From Microbacterium phyllosphaerae (GTDB lineage Bacteria; Actinomycetota; Actinomycetes; Actinomycetales; Microbacteriaceae): a DNA stretch of 64,000 bases. The stretch's first letter is position 1. Every line of letters starts with the position of its first letter. Of the stretch, positions 48,906 to 58,695 are shown one piece after another. Location: contig NZ_JAGIOA010000001.1 of NCBI RefSeq assembly GCF_017876435.1, forward strand, positions 2,728,001 through 2,792,000. Reading direction: 5' to 3'. Made by a program: the position numbers and the translations under genes. The notes under the pieces were generated by a model that saw only the letters and a list, made by a program, of their open reading frames with translations, made no database searches and was not told where the DNA came from.

Positions 48906-49050
48906 TTCATACCTGTTTCGTTGGGGAGCTCGCGGCTCCGAGATCTCACGGGAAGACTGTTGCTTGCATGCGTCGCGGGGGGCGACGGGTACGAACGCAA
49001 GACTCTCCGCCTCGACCGTCCAGGACGACGCGGCATACGCACCAAGGGAC
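48906..49050 (-). promoter_or_regulatory. Structured 5' leader of rplU-rpmA operon
   Basis: About 145 nt between the inferred start point and rplU. It contains GTCGC/GCGAC (near 48977-48991) and GGAGC/GCTCC (near 48926-48940) stems, the latter about 20 nt before the start codon. Ribosomal-protein leaders often bind their own protein; here that is inference. Confidence 0.45.
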
Positions 49051-49051
49051 T

Positions 49052-49080
49052 ACTTTACCGGAAGCAGGACACGGAGGCAA
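49052..49080 (-). promoter_or_regulatory. rplU promoter (TTGCCT-N17-TAAAGT)
   Basis: -35 TTGCCT at 49080-49075 and -10 TAAAGT at 49057-49052, 17-nt spacer: the best two-part sigma70-type match I found in the window. Confidence 0.65.
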
Positions 49081-49106
49081 AACGTGCCGCCCGGTGTGTC
49101 CGGCCA

Positions 49107-49112
49107 TAGGCT
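49107..49112 (+). promoter_or_regulatory. -10 TAGGCT, leaderless start of DUF4031 gene
   Basis: 6-nt gap to ATG 49119. Confidence 0.5.
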
Positions 49113-49118
49113 GACGAG

Positions 49119-49385
49119 ATGACCGTTCTCGTCGATGACCCCCGTTGGCCCGCGCACGGGCGCCTGTGGGCTCACCTCGTCAGCGACGACAACCTGGACG
49201 AACTCCACGCCTTCGCGAGGTCTCACGACGTGCCTGCGCGCGCCTTCGACCTCGACCACTACGACGTGCCGGAAGAGCTCGTCCCCCGGCTCATCGCCGC
49301 CGGCGCACGACACGTCGACGGCAAAGAGCTGGTCCGGAGGCTGATCGCGTCAGGACTGCGCATCCCCGCCCGCGACAGGCGCTGA
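49119..49385 (+). CDS. DUF4031 domain protein
   Basis: An 88-residue DUF4031 protein: TVLVDDPRWPAHGRLWAHLV at the N-terminus, then LHAFARSHDVPARAFDLDHY and a basic C-terminus. Small soluble family of unknown function in actinobacteria and proteobacteria. TAGGCT ends 6 nt before the ATG. The last 36 nt overlap the RNase E/G gene tail to tail. Confidence 0.85.
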   Translation: MTVLVDDPRWPAHGRLWAHLVSDDNLDELHAFARSHDVPARAFDLDHYDVPEELVPRLIAAGARHVDGKELVRRLIASGLRIPARDRR

Positions 49386-51911
49386 CGGCTCGGAGTTCAC
49401 GGACACCGGAGTGCCCGTGAGAGCCGCCGTCGAGACACGGCGACGACCTCGCCCCTGACCGGGAGCCTTCGGCTCGGGAAGAGCGTCGAGGACCGAGTCG
49501 AGCAGCGCTTCGGCCGGCGACTTCGGAGACTTGCGGTCGGCTCCGCGCTTCTTGCGGGGCTTCTTGGCACGCTCCTGAACGACAGGAGTCTCCGCCTGCT
49601 CCGTGGCGGGTGCCGCGGCATCCGCAGCAGGATCCTCGGCGTTCGGCGTGCGTGTGGACGCCGCGATCTGGGCGAGTGCGGACTTCGCCCCCTCGGGGAT
49701 GCTGTGGGTCGTCACCGACGCCGCCGCCTGGTTCTGGCTCTGGTTCTGGTTCTGCCCGTTGCCCCCGCGCTGACGACGGTTCGACGAGGAGCCGCCGTTG
49801 CTGTTGCCGTTGCCGTTGCTGCTGGCACGGTGCTTCACGACGGGGTCGTGATGCACGATGACGCCGCGACCGGCGCAGACGTCGCAGGCCTCGCTGAACG
49901 TCTCGAGCAGGCCGAGTCCGAGCTTCTTGCGGGTCATCTGCACGAGGCCGAGCGAGGTGACCTCGGCGACCTGGTGCTTCGTCCGGTCGCGGCTCAGGCA
50001 CTCGATCAGGCGACGGAGTACGAGATCGCGGTTGGACTCGAGCACCATGTCGATGAAGTCGACGACGATGATGCCACCGATGTCGCGCAGTCGCAGCTGG
50101 CGGACGATCTCCTCCGCCGCTTCGAGGTTGTTCTTGGTGACGGTCTCTTCGAGGTTTCCCCCCGAGCCGACGAACTTTCCGGTGTTGACGTCGACGACCG
50201 TCATGGCCTCGGTGCGGTCGATGACCAGGGACCCACCCGAGGGCAACCAGACCTTGCGGTCGAGCGCCTTCTCGATCTGCTCCGTGATGCGGAACGCATC
50301 GAACGGATCGGCCTCGTCTTCATACGACTCCACGCGCTCGAGCAGGTCGGGCGCGACGCTCTCGAGGTAGGCGCGGATCGTGCGCTGCGACTCTTCGCCC
50401 TGGATGAGCATCTTCGTGAAGTCCTCGTTGAAGACGTCACGGACGATCTTGACCAGCAGGTCGGGCTCGGCGTGCAGCAGCGCAGGCGCCTGCTGGTTCT
50501 CGACCTGCTTGCGGATGTGCTCCCACTGCGACGTCAGTCGCTGCACGTCGCGCGTCAGCTGGTCTTCGGTGGCGCCCTCGGCCGCCGTGCGGACGATCAC
50601 GCCCGAGGACTCGGGCAGGACCTCCTTGAGGATGCGCTTCAGGCGCGTGCGCTCGTTGTCGGGGAGCTTGCGGCTGATGCCGTTCATGGAACCACCGGGC
50701 ACGTACACGAGGTAGCGGCCCGGGAGCGAGATCTGGCTGGTCAGACGAGCACCCTTGTGGCCCACCGGGTCCTTCGTGACCTGCACGAGGACGCGATCTC
50801 CGGCCTTGAGCGCGAGCTCGATACGACGGGGCTGGTTGCCGGTCTCGACACCGTCCCAGTCGACCTCGCCCGAGTACAGCACGGCGTTGCGACCGCGACC
50901 GATGTCGACGAACGCGGCCTCCATGCTCGGGAGGACGTTCTGCACACGGCCGAGGTAGACGTTGCCGATCAGCGACGCGTCCTGATTGCGGGCGACGTAG
51001 TGCTCGACGAGCACGCCGTCTTCGAGGACGCCGATCTGCGTGCGACCGTTCTTCGACCGGACGACCATCTTGCGGTCGACCGACTCACGACGAGCCAGGA
51101 ATTCGGCCTCGGTCACGACCGGACGACGACGACCGGCGTCGCGACCGTCACGACGGCGCTGCTTCTTGGCCTCGAGGCGGGTGGAGCCCTTGATCGCCTT
51201 CGGCTCGGTGATGTACTCGACGACGCGCTGGCGCGGCTGGCGCGGCTCGTCACGCTGGTCGCGCGGCTCGCGCTGGTCGCGCTGGTCCAGATCATCGGAG
51301 CCGCCACGACGGCGACGGCCACGACGACCGGATGCAGAGTCGTCAGGTTCGCGCTCGGCGATGCGGTCGAACACGCGCTCGCGACCCGGACGGGCCGGGA
51401 GCGGCACGACCTCGGGTGCGTAGAAGTGGAGCTGGGTGGAGACCTGCGAGACGAAGACCTCGGGGAGCAGTCCCAGAGACACGGCCGTGATCGGCTGAGG
51501 CGCCTCAGGCGCGGGTGCCGCGGCGGGCTTCTCGTCGGCAGGCGCCTCGTCGGCAGGCTTCTCGTCAGCAGGCTTCTCGTCGGCAGGCTTCTCGTCGGCA
51601 GGCTTCTCGTCGGCAGGCTTCTCGTCAGCAGGCTTCTCGTCGTCGGACTCGGCCGTGGCGGCCTCCGCCTCGACCGGTGCGTCCGCGGGAGCAGCCTCCT
51701 CAGCAGGAGCAGCCTCCTCAGCAGGAGCAGCCTCCTCCGCAGGGGCAGCCTCGACGGGTGCGTCCTCCGTGGATGCCTCGACCTCACCGCTCTCCGGAGC
51801 GTCGGGCGTGCCGTCAGCCTCCGGAGCGTCGGCGACTACCTCTGCGGATGCGTCGGCATCCGTAGAGAAATCGAGGGTAGGTGCGTCGTAGTCATTGTTG
51901 TCTTCGGCCAT
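49350..51911 (-). CDS. rne: Ribonuclease E/G family endoribonuclease
   Basis: An 853-residue RNase E/G. An acidic low-complexity N-terminal arm (about 1-190) holds EEAAPA and DEKPA tandem repeats. The catalytic core follows: S1 domain (VGNIYLGRVQNVLPSMEAAF), the 5' sensor/RNase H-like part and DNase I-like part with VVDVNTGKFVGSGG and IVVDFIDM, and the zinc-link CDVCAGRG. A basic C-terminal arm (RAKKPRKKRGADRKSPKS) ends the protein. It cleaves single-stranded mRNA and rRNA precursors. ATG 51911 has GAGGAG 10 nt upstream. The arms suggest RNA and partner binding, as in mycobacterial RNase E. Confidence 0.96.
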   Translation of the reverse strand: MAEDNNDYDAPTLDFSTDADASAEVVADAPEADGTPDAPESGEVEASTEDAPVEAAPAEEAAPAEEAAPAEEAAPADAPVEAEAATAESDDEKPADEKPADEKPADEKPADEKPADEKPADEAPADEKPAAAPAPEAPQPITAVSLGLLPEVFVSQVSTQLHFYAPEVVPLPARPGRERVFDRIAEREPDDSASGRRGRRRRGGSDDLDQRDQREPRDQRDEPRQPRQRVVEYITEPKAIKGSTRLEAKKQRRRDGRDAGRRRPVVTEAEFLARRESVDRKMVVRSKNGRTQIGVLEDGVLVEHYVARNQDASLIGNVYLGRVQNVLPSMEAAFVDIGRGRNAVLYSGEVDWDGVETGNQPRRIELALKAGDRVLVQVTKDPVGHKGARLTSQISLPGRYLVYVPGGSMNGISRKLPDNERTRLKRILKEVLPESSGVIVRTAAEGATEDQLTRDVQRLTSQWEHIRKQVENQQAPALLHAEPDLLVKIVRDVFNEDFTKMLIQGEESQRTIRAYLESVAPDLLERVESYEDEADPFDAFRITEQIEKALDRKVWLPSGGSLVIDRTEAMTVVDVNTGKFVGSGGNLEETVTKNNLEAAEEIVRQLRLRDIGGIIVVDFIDMVLESNRDLVLRRLIECLSRDRTKHQVAEVTSLGLVQMTRKKLGLGLLETFSEACDVCAGRGVIVHHDPVVKHRASSNGNGNSNGGSSSNRRQRGGNGQNQNQSQNQAAASVTTHSIPEGAKSALAQIAASTRTPNAEDPAADAAAPATEQAETPVVQERAKKPRKKRGADRKSPKSPAEALLDSVLDALPEPKAPGQGRGRRRVSTAALTGTPVSVNSEPSAPVAGGDAQS
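51525..51648. repeat. 15-bp tandem repeat in rne (DEKPA units)
   Basis: Eight 15-bp copies of the unit read as GGCTTCTCGTCGGCA on plus, differing at single positions (TCAGCA, GGCGCC), encode DEKPA seven times and DEAPA once. Frame-preserving tandem array, prone to copy change. Confidence 0.9.
51689..51742. repeat. 18-bp tandem repeat in rne (EEAAPA units)
   Basis: Three 18-bp copies (unit GAGCAGCCTCCTCAGCAG on plus) encode EEAAPA three times, the last slightly diverged. Confidence 0.85.
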
Positions 51912-52194
51912 CTCTGGCGTGCTCCTCGTGGCGGACACTTCGTGTTCCGCTAAATCTCATGCGGCGCCTACAGGTGCCGCGAACTCATTCAGTGTGTGAC
52001 CGGCTCATGGCTCTGGTCACGAGGGGCATACGGCCCCGAAGTCTGCGTCGACGCCCACAACGACAAGGTCGAGCGATGCATCACAGGCCATTATCGCACC
52101 AAGTGGGCCGGTTCGCGGCATCGGCGCATGCTCGCGTCGTTTTCTCCGGCCCGCCTCACGCCCGATCCATAGTGATCACTGGGATAATCCACAT
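51912..52194. other. Intergenic region between divergent rne and VKOR gene
   Basis: A 283-nt gap. GATAAT on minus (52090-52095) is a likely -10 for rne, giving a leader of about 170 nt, as is common for autoregulated RNase E genes. The VKOR -10 is at 52183-52188. No ORF is supported. Confidence 0.45.
52183..52188 (+). promoter_or_regulatory. -10 GATAAT, leaderless start of VKOR gene
   Basis: 6-nt gap to ATG 52195. Confidence 0.5.
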
Positions 52195-52812
52195 ATGAGC
52201 GAGCAGCGCACCCGCCCCGTCGTCTATGCCGTCTGGCTGATCATCGCGAGCGTCGTCGGCTGGTTCGCCGCCTTCCAGCTCACGGTCGAGAAGTTCGTGC
52301 TTCTCGAGAATCCGACCGATGCACTCGCCTGTGACGTCAGTCCGTTCATCCAGTGCAGCAAGAACCTCGGCTCCTGGCAGGGCGAGGTGTTCGGATTCCC
52401 GAACCCGCTGATGGGGCTCTCCGGATGGATCGCGCCCCTCGTGGTCGGTGTGGCCATCCTCGCCGGTGCCCGCTTCCCCCGCTGGTTCTGGGCTGCCTTC
52501 GGCGCCGGCATCACGTTCGCGTTCGGACTGGTCTGCTGGCTGATCGACCAGAGCCTCTACGCCCAGAACCTCGGTGTGCTGTGCCCCTGGTGCATGGTCA
52601 CCTGGGCGGTCACGATCCCGACGTTCTTCGCGACCATGCTGCATCTGACCCGCAACGGCACCTTCACGAAGAGCGAGAAGGCTCAGGAGCGCGCGGACAA
52701 GCTCATGGTCTGGGTTCCGCTCGCCACGATCCTCGCGTACGCCGTCATCATCATGATGGCTCAACTGCAGGGCCTCGACTTCCTCGGCGAGATGGCGCGC
52801 ATCATCTTCTGA
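52195..52812 (+). CDS. Vitamin K epoxide reductase family protein
   Basis: A 205-residue integral membrane VKOR homologue with about five spans. The active-site CPWC is in NLGVLCPWCMVTWAV (near residue 130), and the loop Cys pair is in ACDVSPFIQCSKNLGSWQGE. Bacterial VKOR recycles a DsbA-like thiol oxidase using quinone, so it supports disulfide formation outside the membrane; no fused thioredoxin domain is present. TAAT-type -10 6 nt upstream supports the start. Consistent with the several Cys-paired exported domains coded in this window. Confidence 0.94.
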   Translation: MSEQRTRPVVYAVWLIIASVVGWFAAFQLTVEKFVLLENPTDALACDVSPFIQCSKNLGSWQGEVFGFPNPLMGLSGWIAPLVVGVAILAGARFPRWFWAAFGAGITFAFGLVCWLIDQSLYAQNLGVLCPWCMVTWAVTIPTFFATMLHLTRNGTFTKSEKAQERADKLMVWVPLATILAYAVIIMMAQLQGLDFLGEMARIIF

Positions 52813-52827
52813 TCCGACGCTCCCCGA

Positions 52828-52871
52828 ACGACGAAGCCCGCCGCACGAGATCGTGCGGCGGGCTTCGTCGT
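52828..52871. terminator. Bidirectional terminator between VKOR gene and ndk
   Basis: A perfect ~21-bp inverted repeat (ACGACGAAGCCCGCCGCAC... and its complement) with a very short loop, between convergent genes. Neither side has a long T-run, but it is the only stable structure in the 70-nt gap. Confidence 0.75.
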
Positions 52872-52882
52872 GAAACGGACGC

Positions 52883-53299
52883 TCAGTCGAACCAGATGCC
52901 GAGCTCGCGTGCGGCCGACTCGGGGCTGTCCGAGCCGTGCACGAGGTTCTGCTGGACCTTGAGGCCCCAGTCGCGGCCGAAGTCGCCGCGGATCGTGCCG
53001 GGTGCCGCGGTCGTCGGGTCGGTGGTGCCCGCGAGCGAGCGGAACCCCTCGATCACACGGTTGCCCGCGAGGCGGATCGCCACGGACGGGCCCGAGAGCA
53101 TGAACTCGAGGAGCGGCTCGTAGAACGGCTTTCCCTCGTGCTCGGCGTAGTGCTCTGCGAGGAGGTCGCGGTCGGGCTCGACCAGACGGATGTCGACGAG
53201 CGCGTAGCCCTTCGACTCGATGCGCGCCAGGATCGCTCCGGTGAGGCCGCGCGCGACACCGTCGGGCTTGACGAGGACGAGGGTTTCTTCGGTGGCCAT
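52883..53299 (-). CDS. ndk: Nucleoside diphosphate kinase
   Basis: A 138-residue NDK. Family marks are TLVLVKPDGVARGLTGAIL, GYALVDIRLVEPDRDLLAEH and the active-site His in NLVHGSDSPESAARE (near residue 118). It balances NTP pools. ATG 53299 gives the normal N-terminus; the longer frame is DUF4233 sequence. It is the last gene of ileS-folC-DUF4233-ndk. Confidence 0.97.
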   Translation of the reverse strand: MATEETLVLVKPDGVARGLTGAILARIESKGYALVDIRLVEPDRDLLAEHYAEHEGKPFYEPLLEFMLSGPSVAIRLAGNRVIEGFRSLAGTTDPTTAAPGTIRGDFGRDWGLKVQQNLVHGSDSPESAARELGIWFD

Positions 53300-53300
53300 G

Positions 53301-53723
53301 TCATTCACTCTCTGTCTGAGTCTCGGTCGTGGGCCCGGCCGGACGTCGTGCGTCCAATCGAGCCCCCATGATCGTCGCATACCCCCACATGCCGCCGAAA
53401 ATCACGACGACGAGCAGGATGGCCGGAACCAGGACGGCGGCGACGGCGATGATCGCCTGGATCACCCATCCGGCCGTGATCGCCCAGGGCTTCGTGATCA
53501 TGCCCGCCACGACGAGGCACGCGAGTCCGACCACACCACCGCCGACGATCCCCCACCACTGGGGGATGCCGGGTGGCAGCGTCTTCAGCCCGAAGACCGT
53601 GAGACCGGCGAGGAACACGACGATCGACTCGAATCCCAGCACGATCGGCGCGAGCTTCTGCACCAGAGTGCGCGGCGGCCTCGGAGCGCGGGGCGGTCTC
53701 GCCGATGCGGCATCGGCACTCAC
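53301..53723 (-). CDS. DUF4233 membrane protein
   Basis: A 140-residue protein with about four spans (LAPIVLGFESIVVFLAGLTV, WGIVGGGVVGLACLVVAGMI, WVIQAIIAVAAVLVPAILLV). DUF4233 is an actinobacterial family of unknown function, usually found between folC and ndk, as here. GTG 53723 overlaps the folC stop by four bases (GTGA). Its N-terminus is Arg/Pro-rich and cytoplasmic. Confidence 0.88.
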   Translation of the reverse strand: MSADAASARPPRAPRPPRTLVQKLAPIVLGFESIVVFLAGLTVFGLKTLPPGIPQWWGIVGGGVVGLACLVVAGMITKPWAITAGWVIQAIIAVAAVLVPAILLVVVIFGGMWGYATIMGARLDARRPAGPTTETQTESE

Positions 53724-55072
53724 GCGTGCCACCCCGACTTCCAGTCCTCTTCCTCCGACAGCGCGATCGCCTCGCCGGCCAGGACGACCGATCCTGCGAT
53801 GACCACGGCGCGGCGATCGGAGGATGCCGCCCACTCGCGTGCCGCGTCTGCAGCATCGGCGAGCGTCGCGTGCACGGTGGCACGATTGCCCGTGGCCTCG
53901 ACGAGGTCGGCGATCGCATCGGCGTCGCTCGCGCGGTCGGAGTCCGGCGCGGTCGCGAACACGTGCGCGGCGGCCGGGGCGAGCTGCGCCACGATGCCCG
54001 CCGCATCCTTGTCGGCGAGAACCCCGAGCACGACGCCCCACTCGTCGAAGTCGAAGCTGTCGTCCATCGCCTGGGCGAGCGCGGCGGCACCGTGCGGGTT
54101 GTGCGCGGCATCGACGATCACCGTGGGGGCGATGCCGAGCAGCTGCAGGCGACCGGGAGATGTCGCGCCCTGCAGCCCTTCCGAGACGATGTCGGCGGCG
54201 ATCCGCTGCTGCCCACCACCGATGAGCGACTCGACCGCTGCGACGGCCAGGGCGGCATTGTGGCCCTGGTGGGCGCCGTACTGCGGCAGGTACTCCTCGA
54301 GGTACTCCCCCGCGAGTCCGCGGATCGAGATGAGCTGCCCACCGACCGCGAGCTTCTGGTCGGTGAGACCGAACTCGTCACCCTCGAAGGCGATCGTGGC
54401 GTTCTTCTCCGTGGCGACGCGCCGGAGCACCTCAGCCGCCTCGGTGGGCTGCTGCGCCGAGACGATGGCCGCACCCTCCTTGATGATCCCGGCCTTGACC
54501 GTGGCGATCTCGGCGATCGTACTGCCCAGGCGATCGGCATGATCGATGTCGATCGGCGCGAAGACCGCGACATCACCGTCGGCCGTGTTCGTCGAGTCCC
54601 ACTCGCCGCCCATGCCCACCTCGAGCACGAGCACGTCGACCGGAGCATCAGCCACCGCGACGAAGGCCAGCACGGTGAGCAGCTCGAAGAACGTGAGCGG
54701 CTCCTCTCCCGCGGCCTCCAGCTCGGCATCCACGATCCCGACGAAGGGCTCGATCTCGTCCCACGCGTCGGCGACCGCGGCATCCTCGATCGGCTGTCCG
54801 TCGATCATGATGCGCTCGGTGAAGCGCTCGAGGTGCGGGCTCGTGAACAGTCCGGTGCGCAGACCGTGCGCACGGAGCAGGCTCTCGATCATCCGGGCCG
54901 TCGACGTCTTGCCGTTGGTTCCCGTGATGTGCACGACGCGGTAGGTGCGCTGCGGATCGTCGAGGAAGGCGAGGATCCGCGCGGTGCGTTCCTTGCGGGG
55001 CTGCACCCACCGCTCCCCTGCGCGACTCAGCAGGGTCTCGTAGACGGCATCCGCCCTGTCCCGCGCGCTCAT
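53720..55072 (-). CDS. folC: Folylpolyglutamate synthase / dihydrofolate synthase
   Basis: A 450-residue Mur-ligase-type enzyme. The P-loop is [19 protein letters not shown], followed by [11 protein letters not shown], the Mg-binding [10 protein letters not shown] region and the second domain with [16 protein letters not shown]. It adds glutamate to folates (and may also make dihydrofolate). Start ATG 55072 overlaps the ileS stop by four bases. Normal length; pairs functionally with pabB at 27847, both in folate synthesis. Confidence 0.96.
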   Translation of the reverse strand: MSARDRADAVYETLLSRAGERWVQPRKERTARILAFLDDPQRTYRVVHITGTNGKTSTARMIESLLRAHGLRTGLFTSPHLERFTERIMIDGQPIEDAAVADAWDEIEPFVGIVDAELEAAGEEPLTFFELLTVLAFVAVADAPVDVLVLEVGMGGEWDSTNTADGDVAVFAPIDIDHADRLGSTIAEIATVKAGIIKEGAAIVSAQQPTEAAEVLRRVATEKNATIAFEGDEFGLTDQKLAVGGQLISIRGLAGEYLEEYLPQYGAHQGHNAALAVAAVESLIGGGQQRIAADIVSEGLQGATSPGRLQLLGIAPTVIVDAAHNPHGAAALAQAMDDSFDFDEWGVVLGVLADKDAAGIVAQLAPAAAHVFATAPDSDRASDADAIADLVEATGNRATVHATLADAADAAREWAASSDRRAVVIAGSVVLAGEAIALSEEEDWKSGWHA

Positions 55073-58000
55073 GCGGACACCCCGATCCGGCGCACGGCGA
55101 CCGTGAAGTCGCCGCTGTTCGCGTACGTGCCCTTCGGGATGACCGCCTCGAACTCGGCGGCCGCCGCGTGCTCTCCCGATTCCACGTGAGTCTCCGTGGC
55201 CGAGCGCACGGCGAACTCCCGCGCCAGGGTCTCGCCCGCGACGTCGGCCGTGTCGAACGCCGACGCGACGTACTGCGCATCCTGCGCGTCCTGGAAGGTC
55301 AGCACCAGCTGGATCCGGTCGCTGACGTCGAAGCCCGCGTTCTTGCGAGTGTCCTGCACGGCGCGGATGATGTCTCTCGCGAGCCCCTCGGCTTCGAGCT
55401 CCGGCGTGGTCTGCGTGTCGAGCAGCACGACGCCGCCCGTCGGCACGAGAGCGAGTGCTTCGCCCTCCGGACGCCCGGTGGTCTCGAGTGCGAGCTCGTA
55501 CTCCGACGGCTCGAGCGCGATGCCGCCCGCGACGACGACGCCGTCGGTCTCCGACCAGTCGCCCGCCTTCGCCGCCTTGATGACGGTCTGCACGTTCTTG
55601 CCGAGACGAGGCCCCGCAGCACGCGCGTTCACGCTGAGCCGGTGGCTGATGCCGTAATCCGCCGCGGTCGTCTCGGACTGCGCGACCAGCTCGACGGACT
55701 TGACGTTGAGCTCCTCGCGCAGGATGTCCTCGAACTGACCGAGCGTGGCCGCCAGCGGCGACACGACGGTGAGCCGGGCGAGAGGCAGGCGCACGCGCAG
55801 CTTCTCCTTCTTGCGCAGCGCGTTGCCGACACTCGACAGCTCGCGGACGGCATCCATCGCGTCGCGGATCTCGTCGGCCGCGGGGAACGCGGTGTCGTCC
55901 GGCCAGTCCTGCAGGTGCACGCTGCGTCCGCCCGTGAGCCCCTGCCACACGCGCTCACTGATGAGCGGCACGAGCGGAGCGGCGACGCGGGTCAGCGTCT
56001 CGAGCACCGTGTAGAGCGTGTCGAACGCGTCGGTGGACGAGCCTTCCCAGAACCGATCGCGCGAGCGGCGGATGTACCAGTTGGTGAGCACCTCGGCGAA
56101 GTCGCGCAGACGCGCCGAGGCGGTCGTCGAATCGAGCCCTTCGAGGTCGGCCCGGACGTCGCGCACGAGGTCGCCGAGACGAGCCAGGATGTAGCGGTCG
56201 AGAACGTCGGTCGAGTCCGTGCGCCAGGTCGCCTCGTAGCCGCCGGGCTTCGCCGCGTTCGCGTAGGTCGCGAAGAAGTACCACGAGTTCCACAGCGGGA
56301 GGAGGAATTCGCGGACGCCCGAGCGGATGCCCTCCTCGGTCACCGCGAGGTTGCCTCCGCGGAGCACGGAGCTCGACATGAGGAACCAGCGCATCGCGTC
56401 GGAACCGTCGCGGTCGAGCACCTCGGAGACATCGGGATAGTTGCGGAGCGACTTCGACATCTTGTAGCCGTCGTTGCCGAGGACGATGCCGTGGCAGCTC
56501 ACGCCGGTGAACGCCGGGCGGTCGAACAGCGCGGTCGACAGCACGTGCATGACGTAGAACCAGCCGCGCGTCTGACCGATGTACTCGACGATGAAGTCGG
56601 CGGGTGCGTGCGAGTCGAACCACTCCTGGTTCTCGAACGGGTAGTGCACCTGCGCGTACGGCATCGAGCCCGAGTCGAACCACACGTCGAAGACGTCTTC
56701 GATCCGGCGCATGGTGCTCTTGCCGGTCGGGTCGTCGGGGTTCGGCCGGGTGAGGTCGTCGATGTACGGACGGTGCAGGTCGATCTCGCCCTCGGGGTTG
56801 CGCGGCAGCGTGCCGAAGTCGCGCTCCATCTCCTCCAGCGAGCCGTACGCGTCGACGCGCGGGTACTCGGGGTCGTCGCTCTTCCAGATCGGGATCGGCG
56901 ATCCCCAATAGCGGTTGCGGCTGATCGACCAGTCGCGTGCACCCTCGAGCCACTTGCCGAACTGGCCGTGCTTGACGTTCTCGGGCACCCAGGTGATCTG
57001 CTCGTTGTTCGCGAGCAGGTCGTCCTTGATGTCGGTGACACGGATGAACCAGCTCGACACCGCCTTGTAGATCAGGGGGTTCCGGCAGCGCCAGCAGTGC
57101 GGGTACGAGTGCACGTAGCTCTGCTCGCGCAGCAGGCGACCCTCGGCGCGGAGCAGACGGATGAGCGGCGTGTTCGCGTCCATCCAGAGCTGGCCGGCGA
57201 CGTCGGTCACGTTGGGGAGGAACCTGCCGCCGTCGTCCAGCGACAGGATCGTGGGGATGCCGGCGGCACCGGCCACCCGCTGGTCGTCCTCACCGTAGGC
57301 GGGCGCCTGGTGGACGATGCCCGTGCCGTCGCTGACGGTGACGTAGTCGTCGACGAGGATGCGCCAGGCGTTCTCGGTGCCGTAGGTCTCGGTGTCGGCG
57401 TAGTAGTCGAAGAGACGGTCGTAGGTGACATCCTGCAGGTCGGCGCCTCTGACGGTCGCGTCGACTGCGGCGAGCGCGTCGTCGAGGTTCTCGTATCCGA
57501 GGTCCTTGACGTAGCCGCCCAGAAGCTCGCGGGCGAGCAGGTACCGGTGCGCGGAGGCCTCGATCGCGGCCTCCGTGGTTCCGGCAGCCGCGTGCACGTC
57601 GGCGGCTCCGTTCGGACCTGCCGGGAGCACGACGTAGTCGATGTCGGGTCCGACGGCGAGCGCGAGGTTGGTCGGCAGGGTCCACGGGGTCGTCGTCCAG
57701 GCGAGGGCGCGCACGGCGGTGAGTCCGAGCGCCTCGGCCTTGGCGCCGGTCAGCGGGAAGGTGACGGTGACCGAAGGGTCCTGGCGGTTCTGGTAGACGT
57801 CGTCATCCATGCGCAGCTCGTGCGCCGACAGCGGGGTCTCGTCACGCCAGCAGTACGGCAGCACACGGTATCCCTCGTAAGCGAGGCCCTTGTCGAACAG
57901 GGTCTTGAACGCCCAGAGCACGCTCTCCATGTACCCGAGGTCGAGCGTCTTGTACCCACGCTCGAAGTCGACCCAGCGGGCCTGACGCGTGACGTAGTCC

Positions 58001-58434
58001 TGCCACTCGTGCGTGTATTTGAGCACCGAGTCCTTCGCCTTCGCGTTGAAGACGTCGATGCCCATGGCCTCGATCTCGCTCTTCTCGGTGATGCCGAGCT
58101 GCTTCATGGCCTCGAGCTCGGCGGGCAGACCGTGGGTGTCCCAGCCGAAGACGCGATCGACCTTCTTGCCGATCATGGTCTGGAAACGCGGGAACACGTC
58201 CTTGGCATAGCCCGTGAGCAGGTGCCCGTAGTGCGGCAGGCCGTTGGCGAAAGGGGGGCCGTCGTAGAAGACCCACTCGTCATCGCCCTCGCGCTGCTCG
58301 ATCGAGGCACGGAACGTCTGGTCGGTCTCCCAGAAGTCGAGCACGTCGCGCTCGATCTCGGGGAACCGAGGGCTCGGGGCGACGGAGGCAGCCTGGTCGG
58401 CGGCGGGGCCGAAGGAGGAACGCGGGTAGGTCAT
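55069..58434 (-). CDS. ileS: Isoleucyl-tRNA synthetase
   Basis: A 1121-residue class I synthetase. HIGH motif in [25 protein letters not shown] in [20 protein letters not shown], and a long editing domain (about 200-400). The length and the C-terminal arm without the bacterial zinc-finger Cys set suggest the IleS2/eukaryote-like group, which is typical of actinobacteria. ATG 58434 (MTYPRSS) is the start; the longer frame is T-box leader. It is controlled by the T-box upstream, so expression follows uncharged tRNA-Ile. Confidence 0.97.
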   Translation of the reverse strand: MTYPRSSFGPAADQAASVAPSPRFPEIERDVLDFWETDQTFRASIEQREGDDEWVFYDGPPFANGLPHYGHLLTGYAKDVFPRFQTMIGKKVDRVFGWDTHGLPAELEAMKQLGITEKSEIEAMGIDVFNAKAKDSVLKYTHEWQDYVTRQARWVDFERGYKTLDLGYMESVLWAFKTLFDKGLAYEGYRVLPYCWRDETPLSAHELRMDDDVYQNRQDPSVTVTFPLTGAKAEALGLTAVRALAWTTTPWTLPTNLALAVGPDIDYVVLPAGPNGAADVHAAAGTTEAAIEASAHRYLLARELLGGYVKDLGYENLDDALAAVDATVRGADLQDVTYDRLFDYYADTETYGTENAWRILVDDYVTVSDGTGIVHQAPAYGEDDQRVAGAAGIPTILSLDDGGRFLPNVTDVAGQLWMDANTPLIRLLRAEGRLLREQSYVHSYPHCWRCRNPLIYKAVSSWFIRVTDIKDDLLANNEQITWVPENVKHGQFGKWLEGARDWSISRNRYWGSPIPIWKSDDPEYPRVDAYGSLEEMERDFGTLPRNPEGEIDLHRPYIDDLTRPNPDDPTGKSTMRRIEDVFDVWFDSGSMPYAQVHYPFENQEWFDSHAPADFIVEYIGQTRGWFYVMHVLSTALFDRPAFTGVSCHGIVLGNDGYKMSKSLRNYPDVSEVLDRDGSDAMRWFLMSSSVLRGGNLAVTEEGIRSGVREFLLPLWNSWYFFATYANAAKPGGYEATWRTDSTDVLDRYILARLGDLVRDVRADLEGLDSTTASARLRDFAEVLTNWYIRRSRDRFWEGSSTDAFDTLYTVLETLTRVAAPLVPLISERVWQGLTGGRSVHLQDWPDDTAFPAADEIRDAMDAVRELSSVGNALRKKEKLRVRLPLARLTVVSPLAATLGQFEDILREELNVKSVELVAQSETTAADYGISHRLSVNARAAGPRLGKNVQTVIKAAKAGDWSETDGVVVAGGIALEPSEYELALETTGRPEGEALALVPTGGVVLLDTQTTPELEAEGLARDIIRAVQDTRKNAGFDVSDRIQLVLTFQDAQDAQYVASAFDTADVAGETLAREFAVRSATETHVESGEHAAAAEFEAVIPKGTYANSGDFTVAVRRIGVSA

Positions 58435-58655
58435 GTCGTCTCGCAGGAGTCGTGGCGGATGCTGCTGCGAGGACGATCCGTCCGGACTGTCGTTCCGGGG
58501 AACCGCGGTACCACCTCGCGTGCCGCGCCTCACGGCGGAGCCACTCTCACTGCGGCTGTGACGGGCCTGCCCCGCTCGGTTCTAGTGAGTCGCCCCGTGC
58601 GAGGCGACCGTTCTTCCGAGAGCTCCCCGGTGATGTCGGATCACAGCTCGTGACT
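58435..58655 (-). ncRNA. T-box leader (tRNA-Ile sensing) of ileS
   Basis: The T-box core is GAGGTGGTACCGCGG (58517-58503 on minus). Its TGGT bulge is complementary to the ACCA end of tRNA-Ile (discriminator A). A short stem I near 58650-58620 carries an ATC isoleucine specifier (58641-58639). Just before the ATG, CTCGCAG (58471-58465) pairs with CTGCGAG (58446-58440), which would hide the start region. TACAAT (58663-58658) is the -10. There is no terminator, so control is probably translational, as known for actinobacterial ileS T-boxes. Confidence 0.9.
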
Positions 58656-58657
58656 CC

Positions 58658-58663
58658 ATTGTA
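58658..58663 (-). promoter_or_regulatory. -10 TACAAT of ileS T-box transcript
   Basis: TACAAT about 8 nt before the expected start of the leader; no convincing -35. Confidence 0.5.
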
Positions 58664-58695
58664 CGCGCCAACCGGAGCCTCTCGTCCGTCGCCGT

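Noticed and set aside
51525..51742. Tandem repeats as a possible CRISPR array
   Set aside because: Units are contiguous 15 and 18 bp without spacers and encode in-frame DEKPA/EEAAPA within rne.
49704..51953. 749-codon plus-strand frame opposite rne
   Set aside because: Antisense shadow; its low-complexity runs mirror the rne repeats, and no ribosome-binding site or homology-like motif is seen.
55168..58653. 1161-codon plus-strand frame opposite ileS
   Set aside because: Antisense shadow of ileS; composition typical of the complementary frame of a high-GC gene.
58441..58660. Intrinsic terminator in the ileS leader
   Set aside because: No T-run after any stem; the structure fits translational T-box control instead.
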